From contig NZ_CP048833.1 of the NCBI RefSeq assembly GCF_012971725.1, positions 186,001-250,000 of the forward strand: 64,000 nucleotides of DNA. The letters are read 5' to 3'. This DNA comes from Pseudomonas multiresinivorans. GTDB lineage: Bacteria; Pseudomonadota; Gammaproteobacteria; Pseudomonadales; Pseudomonadaceae. Both the position numbers and the translations under genes were made by a program. Each line of letters begins with the position of its first letter. The stretch's first letter is position 1. The notes below the pieces were generated by a model. The model was given only the letters and a program-made list of their open reading frames with translations, ran no database searches and was not told the DNA's origin. Shown one piece after another: positions 8,069 through 14,946 of this stretch.

Positions 8069-8434
8069 GTGAAAGCGCTTGCTGCCGCCGGTCTGCTGCT
8101 GTCGCTTGGCGCCGTGCAGACCGCGCACGCTGGGGACTGGCAGGTCTGCCAGATGGAAGTGGAGATCATCGGGGCGCTCAAACTGCCCGTGCGGGGCCTG
8201 GAGGGCCGCGTGGAATCGGTCAAGCCACGGGCCGCCGGCGCGGATTGCCCGGACCGGGGCGCACTGATCGCCTTCGAGCCGGAAAGCGCCGACTGGCAAA
8301 GCATGATCCCGCGCAAGCACTGGCCAGCGCCAGGGCAGCGGGTGTGGATGCGCTACCAGTATCTCGATGGCATCTGCAAGGGCGATGGCAACAGCCGGCC
8401 ATGCCGGATCGAGCACTATCCAATGGGCTGGTGA
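8069..8434 (+). CDS. Small exported protein, unknown function
   Basis: A 121-residue protein with a clear signal peptide (KALAAAGLLLSLGAVQTAHA) and four cysteines in the mature part that could form two disulfides (CQME, DCPD, ICKG, PCRI). It starts at a GTG preceded by AAGGAG. The mature chain is about 100 residues with no domain I recognise. REP elements follow directly. Periplasmic location is inferred. Confidence 0.7.
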   Translation: MKALAAAGLLLSLGAVQTAHAGDWQVCQMEVEIIGALKLPVRGLEGRVESVKPRAAGADCPDRGALIAFEPESADWQSMIPRKHWPAPGQRVWMRYQYLDGICKGDGNSRPCRIEHYPMGW

Positions 8435-8444
8435 CGCAACCGCT

Positions 8445-8523
8445 GTAGGAGCGAGCCTGCTCGCGAACAATCCCTGCATCGAGAGCTGCCGGGAAATCCG
8501 TTCGCGAACAAGCTCGCTCCTAC
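8445..8523. repeat. REP pair, family A, convergent
   Basis: A plus-orientation copy at 8445-8468 (with GCCTGC in place of GCTTGC) and a minus-orientation copy at 8500-8523. It sits between convergent genes. Confidence 0.9.
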
Positions 8524-8533
8524 GAAGAGCAGG

Positions 8534-8968
8534 TCAGACTCGCACCAGTACGTCCATCGCCTCCCGCAACGGCCCCGGAATCGACACCGGCCGGTTGCTG
8601 GCCCGATCTACGAATACATGCACGAACTTGCCCGCCGCACAGGCCAGGTCCTCGCCCTCGCGGAAGATCGCCAGTTCGTACTGCACGGAGCTGTTGCCCA
8701 GCTTGCCGACCCGCAGACCGACCTCGATGCGTTCGGGGAAGGCCACCGGCGCGAAATAATCACAGCTGGAGCTGACCACGAAACCCACCACCTCGCCGCC
8801 GTGGATATCCAGGCCGCCGCGCTCGATCAGGTAGGTGTTCACCGCCGTGTCGAAGAAGCCGTAGTAGGTCACGTTGTTCACGTGACCATAGATGTCGTTG
8901 TCGTGCCAGCGGGTAGTGATCGGCTGGAAGTGCGCGTAGTCAGTGCGGCTGGGGTGCTGTTCGCTCAT
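8534..8968 (-). CDS. Acyl-CoA thioesterase, 4HBT hotdog family
   Basis: A 144-residue hotdog-fold thioesterase of the YbgC/FcbC type. The signature is TTRWHDNDIYGHVNNVTYY, with the Asp expected to be catalytic, then FVVSSSCDYFAPVAFPE. It hydrolyses a thioester bond of acyl-CoA or acyl-ACP; the chain is unknown. It starts seven bases after the stop of the iron alcohol dehydrogenase and is probably cotranscribed with it. I take the ATG at 8968 (MSEQHPSR); a longer frame runs to 9010 but would overlap the upstream gene. Confidence 0.88.
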   Translation of the reverse strand: MSEQHPSRTDYAHFQPITTRWHDNDIYGHVNNVTYYGFFDTAVNTYLIERGGLDIHGGEVVGFVVSSSCDYFAPVAFPERIEVGLRVGKLGNSSVQYELAIFREGEDLACAAGKFVHVFVDRASNRPVSIPGPLREAMDVLVRV

Positions 8969-8975
8969 CGGGTTC

Positions 8976-10133
8976 TCAGAAGGCGGCTCGGTAGATGGCC
9001 AGCGCGTCACTCTCGCTGACTTCTCGGGGATTATTCACCAGCAGGCGCTGCTGCAACATCGCATCGGCGGCCAGGCGCGGCAGGCTGGCTTCCGGCACGC
9101 CGGCATCGCGCAGGCGCGACGGCAGGCCGCTGCGCGGGCTGAGGTCGGCCAGCTCGGCGATGAACTGCTCGGTGCGGTCGGCATCGCTGCGCAGGCGCTC
9201 GCCCAGCAGCAGCGGCGCCAACTCGGCGTAGAGCGGCGCGGCGTTGCACGCATTGAAGCGGATCACCTCCGGCAGCACCAGCGCATTGCTCAGGCCGTGG
9301 GGGATATGGAAGTGCCCGCCCAGCGGATAGGCCAGCGCGTGCACGGCGGCCACCGGAGCGTTGGCGAAGGCCTGGCCGGCCAGGCAGGCGCCCAGCAGCA
9401 TGGCCTGGCGCGCCTCGCGGTTGCCGCCGTTGTGCACGGCTTCGTCGAGGTTCAGCGCCAGCAGGCGCAGGGCTTCGCGGGCCAGCAGGTCAGACAGCGG
9501 GTTTTTCTTCAGCTTGCTGGTGTAGGCCTCGATGGCGTGGACCATGGCGTCGATGCCGGTGGCGGCGGTGACCGCCGGCGGCAGGCCGAGGGTGAGGTCG
9601 GCGTCGAGCACGGCCAGGTCCGGCAGCAAGTGCGGACTGACTACGCCCATCTTGGTGGTCTCGCCGGTGGTGACGATGGCGATGGGCGTCACTTCCGAAC
9701 CGGTACCCGCGGTGGTCGGCACCTGGATCAGTGGCAGGCGCGGGCCGCGGGCGTTGCCGACGCCGAAGATGTCCTTCAGCCCCTGGGATGCCGACGGATG
9801 CGCCAGCAGCGCCACCAGCTTGGCAACGTCCAGCGAGCTGCCGCCGCCATAGCCGATCACCAGTTGCGCAGCCATCCTGCGAGCCTGCTCGGCGGCTTCC
9901 AGCACGACGCTTTCCGGCGGGTCGGCCACTACCTGATCGAAGACTTCCACCGCCACGCCGGCCTGGGCGAAGCCGGGCAGTACGCCGTCGAGCATGTTCA
10001 GGCGGGTGATGCCGGGGTCGGTGACGATAAGCACGCGCTGGGCGCCGCGCTCGCGGCAGAGTTCGCCCAGGCGGGCGGCGGAGCCACTCTCGCAGAGGAT
10101 CTGCGCGGTGGTGGCGAAGCTGAAAGGCTGCAT
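8976..10133 (-). CDS. Iron-containing (type III) alcohol dehydrogenase
   Basis: A 385-residue group III alcohol dehydrogenase. The NAD-binding segment is IGYGGGSSLDVAK, the nucleotide-site loop is PTTAGTGSEVTP, and the metal ligands lie in DAMVHAIEAY and HIPHGLSNAL. These enzymes interconvert alcohols and aldehydes with NAD(P)+ and Fe2+. The substrate cannot be read from sequence. The ATG at 10133 gives MQPFSFATTAQIL, a normal family start; the open frame further upstream runs into the REP pair. It is cotranscribed with the thioesterase. Confidence 0.92.
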   Translation of the reverse strand: MQPFSFATTAQILCESGSAARLGELCRERGAQRVLIVTDPGITRLNMLDGVLPGFAQAGVAVEVFDQVVADPPESVVLEAAEQARRMAAQLVIGYGGGSSLDVAKLVALLAHPSASQGLKDIFGVGNARGPRLPLIQVPTTAGTGSEVTPIAIVTTGETTKMGVVSPHLLPDLAVLDADLTLGLPPAVTAATGIDAMVHAIEAYTSKLKKNPLSDLLAREALRLLALNLDEAVHNGGNREARQAMLLGACLAGQAFANAPVAAVHALAYPLGGHFHIPHGLSNALVLPEVIRFNACNAAPLYAELAPLLLGERLRSDADRTEQFIAELADLSPRSGLPSRLRDAGVPEASLPRLAADAMLQQRLLVNNPREVSESDALAIYRAAF

Positions 10134-10296
10134 GACGGTCCCCGGTCTTGTCGTTGTAGTGCGGAAAATCCGTAGGCCACCGCTCGGTGGCCAGCCGGGG
10201 AAGCATAGCAACGCAATACAGCATCCCGAAACCCTGTACCGCCAGGCGAAACACTCATTCACCAGATGAATGGGAGGGTACGTTTCACCCGGGAGC

Positions 10297-10378
10297 GTAG
10301 GAGCGGACTTTGTCCGCGATCGCTTTCCGGCTGATCCGAGCAAGCCGGTTGCACATCGCGGACAAAGTCCGCTCCTAC
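10297..10378. repeat. REP pair, family B, convergent
   Basis: GTAGGAGCGGACTTTGTCCG at 10297-10321, and its reverse complement at 10355-10378. This second family shares the GTAGGAGCG head with family A but has a different palindrome (CGGAC...GTCCG). Confidence 0.9.
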
Positions 10379-10399
10379 GCAATCAGCCCCGCAGAAACG

Positions 10400-10427
10400 A
10401 AAAAGGCCGGCATTGCGCCGGCCTTTT
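10400..10427 (-). terminator. Intrinsic terminator of thyA
   Basis: AAAAAGGCCGGC, five bases, GCCGGCCTTTT. Read on the minus strand it ends thyA with a five-T run. Confidence 0.92.
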
Positions 10428-10443
10428 CCTCATCGAGGGCAAG

Positions 10444-11238
10444 TCAGACAGCGACCGGCGCCTTGATGTGCGGGTGGGCTTCGTAGCCGACCAGTTCGAA
10501 GTCCTCGAAGCGGAAGTCGAACAGGTCCTTCACCTCGGGGTTGATCTTCATGGTGGGCAGCGGCAGCGGCTCACGGGTCAACTGCAGGTCGGTCTGTTCC
10601 AGGTGGTTGGCGTACAGGTGGCAGTCGCCGCCGGTCCAGATGAACTCGCCCGGCTCGAAGCCCGCGACCTGCGCGACCATCAGGGTCAGCAACGCGTAGC
10701 TGGCGATGTTGAAGGGCACGCCGAGGAAGATGTCGGCCGAGCGCTGGTACAGCTGGCAGCTGAGCTTGCCGTCGGCGACATAGAACTGGAACAGCGCGTG
10801 GCAAGGCGGCAGGGCCATTTCGTCGATCAGCGCGGGGTTCCACGCGGAGACGATCAGCCGGCGCGAATCCGGGTTCTTCTTCAGCATCTCCATCAGGTTG
10901 GCGATCTGGTCGATATGGCGGCCGTCCGGCGCCGGCCAGGAGCGCCACTGGTAGCCGTAGACCGGGCCCAGGTCGCCATTCTCGTCGGCCCATTCGTCCC
11001 AGATCGAGACGCCGTTTTCCTTCAGGTAGGCGATGTTGGTCGAACCTTTGAGGAACCACAGCAGCTCATGGACGATCGATTTGAGGTGGCACTTCTTGGT
11101 GGTCACCAGCGGGAAGCCTTCGGCGAGGTCAAAGCGCATCTGGTGGCCGAACACACTGTAGGTGCCGGTGCCGGTGCGATCGCTCTTGAAGGAGCCGTGT
11201 TCGCGCACGTGGCGCATGAGGTCGAGGTACTGTTTCAT
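10444..11238 (-). CDS. thyA: Thymidylate synthase
   Basis: A 264-residue thymidylate synthase, the standard bacterial length. It methylates dUMP to dTMP using methylene-tetrahydrofolate. The catalytic cysteine is in LPPCHALFQFYV, the dUMP phosphate-binding arginines are in DRTGTGTYSVFG and NPDSRRLIVSAWNP, and the folate-contact segment is FNIASYALLT. The start ATG at 11238 gives MKQYLDLM. In many pseudomonads thyA follows lgt; here no lgt is beside it. Confidence 0.97.
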   Translation of the reverse strand: MKQYLDLMRHVREHGSFKSDRTGTGTYSVFGHQMRFDLAEGFPLVTTKKCHLKSIVHELLWFLKGSTNIAYLKENGVSIWDEWADENGDLGPVYGYQWRSWPAPDGRHIDQIANLMEMLKKNPDSRRLIVSAWNPALIDEMALPPCHALFQFYVADGKLSCQLYQRSADIFLGVPFNIASYALLTLMVAQVAGFEPGEFIWTGGDCHLYANHLEQTDLQLTREPLPLPTMKINPEVKDLFDFRFEDFELVGYEAHPHIKAPVAV

Positions 11239-11448
11239 CGCTGCGGTTTCACCCAAAAGCCGGTCGGTGAGGCTCTGCGGCGCGGCTCCGGGGTGGGCCG
11301 CCGGCAGAACGATTCGCCCGGCAGAATCTGAACAAGCGGCAATACTAAGGGCCTGGGCCCGGTCTCGCCACCCTGGCCGACCAACACCCGATTCAAGCGG
11401 CGCCAGACCGCGCTCCCCAACCGTTCGTCTGTTGCAAGAGAGGTCGTC

Positions 11449-11955
11449 ATGTCCGAGGCACAGCTGCCCGCCTTTCCCTTTTCGCGCCGTCGCCTGCTGG
11501 CAGTGGCGTGCGCCAGCGCCGCTCTGGGCAGTGTACTGCTCAGCCCGGCCGCACGTACCTGGGCCGCGCTGACGCCCCAGGCGGCGACAGAGCTGGACGA
11601 GTTCATGACCCTGTCCCAGCGCCTGACCGGCCGCAGCAACCTCGACCCGCGCATCGGCGAACGCCTGTTCGGCGTCCTGGCCCAGCGCGACACGGCGCTG
11701 CGGCAGAGTCTCGCGGAACTGCTGGATCGCCTGGGCGACGCGCCGGCTACCTGGAACGAGCGCCAGCAGTGGCTGGCCCGGCAGATTCTCGGTGGCTGGT
11801 ACCTGGGCCAGATCGGCGATGACACCAGCGCCACGGTGGTCACCTACGAACAGGCGCTGATGTTCCGCGCCGTGGACGACGTGCTGGTGATCCGCAGCTA
11901 TTGCCCGAACAAGCCCGGCTTCTGGGCGGCGCAACCGACCGAGCGGGGGGCCTGA
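11449..11955 (+). CDS. GMC dehydrogenase small (gamma) subunit, Tat-exported
   Basis: A 168-residue protein with a Tat signal peptide: SRRRLLA at about residues 12-18, then a hydrophobic stretch to about 39. The mature part (DEFMTLSQRLTGR, QQWLARQILGGWYLG, VTYEQALMF) matches the small subunit of membrane-bound sorbitol or gluconate dehydrogenases. That subunit is needed for export of the folded FAD subunit, which has no signal peptide of its own. Its stop is two bases before the FAD-subunit start, so the genes are cotranscribed. Confidence 0.87.
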   Translation: MSEAQLPAFPFSRRRLLAVACASAALGSVLLSPAARTWAALTPQAATELDEFMTLSQRLTGRSNLDPRIGERLFGVLAQRDTALRQSLAELLDRLGDAPATWNERQQWLARQILGGWYLGQIGDDTSATVVTYEQALMFRAVDDVLVIRSYCPNKPGFWAAQPTERGA

Positions 11956-11957
11956 GC

Positions 11958-13547
11958 ATGGCCGATACGCAACGCGCCGATTTCGTGGTGGTCGGCTCCG
12001 GCGTCGCCGGCGCGCTGGTCGCCCATCAGCTGGCGCTGGCCGGCAAGGATGTGCTGATCCTCGAAGCCGGCCCGCGCATGGGCCGCTGGGAGATCGTCGA
12101 GCGCTTCCGCAACCAGGCGGACAAGTCCGATAACCAGGCGCCCTACCCGTCCAGCCCGTACGCGCCGCATCCGCAGTTCAAGCCGGACAACCATTACCTG
12201 ATCCAGAAAGGCGAGCACCCCTACGACGTGCAGTACATTCGCGCCGTGGGCGGGACCACCTGGCACTGGGCGGCGTCGGCCTGGCGCTTCCTGCCCAATG
12301 ATTTCAAGCTGCTCAGCCTCTATGGCGTGGGCCGCGACTGGCCCATCGAGTACTCGGAGCTGGAGCCCTGGTACCAGCGCGCCGAAGAAGAACTGGGTGT
12401 CTGGGGACCGGGTGACGAAGAGCTCGATTCGCCGCGCAGCCAGCCCTACCCGATGCCGCCGTTGCCACTGTCGTGGAACGAGCAGCGCATAAAGACCCTG
12501 CTCAACGCCAACGGCTACCGCGTGGTCACCGAACCGGTGGCGCGCAACAGCCGTCCCTACGACGGCCGGCCGACCTGCTGCGGCAACAACAACTGCATGC
12601 CCATCTGCCCCATCGGCGCGATGTACAACGGCATCGTCCACGTCGAGAAGGCCGAGGCCGCCGGCGCGCGGCTGATCGAGAACGCCGTGGTGTTCAAGTT
12701 GGAAAAGGACGACGGCGGCAAGATAGTCGCGGCGCTGTACAAGGACCCGCAGGGCAACGAGGTGCGCGTCGAGGGCGACACCTTCATCCTCGCTGCCAAT
12801 GGCATCGAGACGCCCAAGCTGATGCTGATGTCCGACGTCGGCAACAGCTCCGACATGGTCGGCCGCAACCTCATGGACCACCCTGGCACCGCCGTGCAGT
12901 TCTATGCCGATGAGAAGCTCTGGCCGGGCCGCGGCCCGCAGGAGATGACCTCCATGGTGGGCTTCCGCGACGGCGCCTTCCGCAGCGAATACGCGTCGAA
13001 GAAGATCCACCTGTCCAACCTCTCGCGCACCGATCAGGTGGCCGCCGAGCTGATCCGCCACGGACCACTGCTGCTGGGCCACGACCTGGAAGCGAAGATC
13101 CGCGACCGCGCGGCGCGCTTCGTGCGCTTCGACAGCTTCCACGAAATCCTCCCGCACCCGGAGAACCGTATCGTGCCCAGTACCACCGAGCGCGATGCGG
13201 CGGGCATTCCCAAGCCCGAGTTCACCTATGCGATGGACGACTACGTGCGCAAGAGCGCGGTGCATACCCGCGAGGTCTACGCCCATGCGGCGAAACTGCT
13301 GGGGGGCGAGGAGGTGAAGTTCGATGACAGCTTCGCCAACAACAACCACATCACCGGCACCGTGCTGATGGGCGCCGACCCGAAGGACTCGGTGGTGGAT
13401 GCGCAGTGCCGCTGCCACGACCATCCCAACCTGTTCATCGCCAGCAGCGGCGTGATGCCCACCGTCGGCTCGGTGAACTGCACCCTGACCATCGCCGCCC
13501 TGGCCCTGCGCCTGGCCGAACAGCTGAAGCGGGAGGCCAAGGCATGA
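11958..13547 (+). CDS. GMC-family FAD dehydrogenase catalytic subunit with Fe-S motif
   Basis: A 529-residue GMC flavoprotein. FAD binding is seen at VVVGSGVAGALVAHQLA (residues 10-25) and the ILEAGPRM segment. C207, C208, C213 and C217 make the CC-x4-C-x3-C motif that holds a [3Fe-4S] cluster in FAD-glucose dehydrogenase of Burkholderia cepacia. The C-terminal active-site histidine is in NNNHITGTVLMG, with GSVNCTLTIAAL near the end. It oxidises a sugar, polyol or sugar acid in the periplasm, passing electrons to the triheme cytochrome. It overlaps the cytochrome gene by 4 bases. The substrate is not determinable here. Confidence 0.92.
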   Translation: MADTQRADFVVVGSGVAGALVAHQLALAGKDVLILEAGPRMGRWEIVERFRNQADKSDNQAPYPSSPYAPHPQFKPDNHYLIQKGEHPYDVQYIRAVGGTTWHWAASAWRFLPNDFKLLSLYGVGRDWPIEYSELEPWYQRAEEELGVWGPGDEELDSPRSQPYPMPPLPLSWNEQRIKTLLNANGYRVVTEPVARNSRPYDGRPTCCGNNNCMPICPIGAMYNGIVHVEKAEAAGARLIENAVVFKLEKDDGGKIVAALYKDPQGNEVRVEGDTFILAANGIETPKLMLMSDVGNSSDMVGRNLMDHPGTAVQFYADEKLWPGRGPQEMTSMVGFRDGAFRSEYASKKIHLSNLSRTDQVAAELIRHGPLLLGHDLEAKIRDRAARFVRFDSFHEILPHPENRIVPSTTERDAAGIPKPEFTYAMDDYVRKSAVHTREVYAHAAKLLGGEEVKFDDSFANNNHITGTVLMGADPKDSVVDAQCRCHDHPNLFIASSGVMPTVGSVNCTLTIAALALRLAEQLKREAKA

Positions 13548-14824
13548 AGCGTCTGATCCTGCTCGCCCTGCTCGCCGCGCCCCTGGCCTCGCACGCCGCC
13601 AAGGCTCTCGATCCCGCCCCGCAGGAGCTGCTGCAACGCGGCGAATACCTGGCCCGCGCCGGCGACTGCGCCGCCTGCCACACCGCGCCGGGCGGCAAGC
13701 CCTTCGCCGGCGGCCTGCCGCTGGCCACGCCGCTGGGCGCGGTGTATTCCACCAACATCACCCCCGACCCGAAGACCGGCATCGGCAGCTACAGCTATGA
13801 CGACTTCGCCCGCGCCCTGCGCGACGGCGTGGCCAAGGGCGGCACCCGCCTCTACCCGGCAATGCCCTACACCGCCTACGCGAAGATCACCGACGAGGAC
13901 ATGAAGGCGCTCTACGCCTGGTTCCTCGAAGGCGGCGTGCAGGCCGTCGCGCAGCCCAACCAGGACTCCGACATCGCCTGGCCGCTGAACATGCGCTGGC
14001 CGCTGGCGATCTGGAACCTGCTGTTTCACCAGGATTCGGTCTACCAGCCCAACCCGAAGCAGAGCCCGGCCTGGAACCGCGGCGCCTACCTGGTCCAGGG
14101 CCTGGCGCATTGCGGCACCTGCCACACGCCGCGCGGCATGGCCTTCCAGGAGAAGGCCGTGGACGAGCGCACTACCGGCTTCCTCTCCGGCGCCGCGCTG
14201 GGCGGCTGGTACGCCTTCAACATCACCCCCGACACCCACAGCGGCATCGGCGGCTGGAGCGACGCGGAGATCGCCCAGTACCTGAAGACCGGTCGCGTGC
14301 CGGGCAAGGCACAGGCAGCCGGGCCCATGGCCGAAGCGGTGCAGCACAGTTTCCAGTACATGACCGACGCCGACCTGCTGGCCATCGCCAGCTACCTGCG
14401 CAGCGTGCCGGAGGTCAGCGATGGCGAACGCAAGGCACGCTTTGCCTGGGGCGAGCCGGCGGACGACGTGGTCACCTTGCGCGGCCAGGACTTCGCCGCA
14501 CAAAAGCATGACGATGGTGCGCGCCTGTACCTGGGCAATTGCGCCAGCTGCCACTCCTGGAGCGGCGAAGGGGTGAAGGACGGCTACTACCCGATGCTGC
14601 TGAAGAACAGCGCCGTGGGCGCCCTGCAGCCGGACAACCTGGTGCAGGTGGTCCTGGGCGGCGTGCACCGCAAGGTCGGCGACGAGGAGATGTTCATGCC
14701 CGGCTTCGCCGGCACGCTCAATGACGAGCAGATCGCCACGCTGGTGAACTATCTCACGGCACAGTTCGGCAATCCGGAGGTAAAGGTCGACAGCGCGCGG
14801 GTCGCCGAAATCCGCCAGCCTTGA
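13544..14824 (+). CDS. Triheme cytochrome c subunit of the GMC dehydrogenase
   Basis: A 426-residue exported cytochrome with a signal peptide (MKRLILLALLAAPLASHA). Three c-type heme sites are visible: CAACH at 42-46, CGTCH at 190-194 and CASCH at 333-337. Each is in a separate domain, as in the cytochrome subunit of gluconate 2-dehydrogenase and related enzymes. It carries electrons from the FAD/Fe-S subunit to ubiquinone or the respiratory chain at the inner membrane. It is the last gene of the three-gene set, and the ATGA overlap with the FAD subunit shows translational coupling. Confidence 0.93.
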   Translation: MKRLILLALLAAPLASHAAKALDPAPQELLQRGEYLARAGDCAACHTAPGGKPFAGGLPLATPLGAVYSTNITPDPKTGIGSYSYDDFARALRDGVAKGGTRLYPAMPYTAYAKITDEDMKALYAWFLEGGVQAVAQPNQDSDIAWPLNMRWPLAIWNLLFHQDSVYQPNPKQSPAWNRGAYLVQGLAHCGTCHTPRGMAFQEKAVDERTTGFLSGAALGGWYAFNITPDTHSGIGGWSDAEIAQYLKTGRVPGKAQAAGPMAEAVQHSFQYMTDADLLAIASYLRSVPEVSDGERKARFAWGEPADDVVTLRGQDFAAQKHDDGARLYLGNCASCHSWSGEGVKDGYYPMLLKNSAVGALQPDNLVQVVLGGVHRKVGDEEMFMPGFAGTLNDEQIATLVNYLTAQFGNPEVKVDSARVAEIRQP

Positions 14825-14946
14825 GCAGGGTTGGCGCCCTGCACCGAAGGGATCACGGGCCGGCCTGATTCGCGTTGACAGGCCGGCGCCCCCTCGTCGA
14901 AGCTGCGCCGATTCGTGGAGTTGTCCAGAAGAACAATGGAAGTCGA

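Larger units (their letters stand above)
10134..10443. other. 310-base intergenic region: promoter space, REP pair, terminator
   Basis: This holds the 5' region of the alcohol dehydrogenase (10134-10290), a family B REP pair (10297-10378) and the thyA terminator (10400-10427). I see no further gene in it. Confidence 0.6.
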
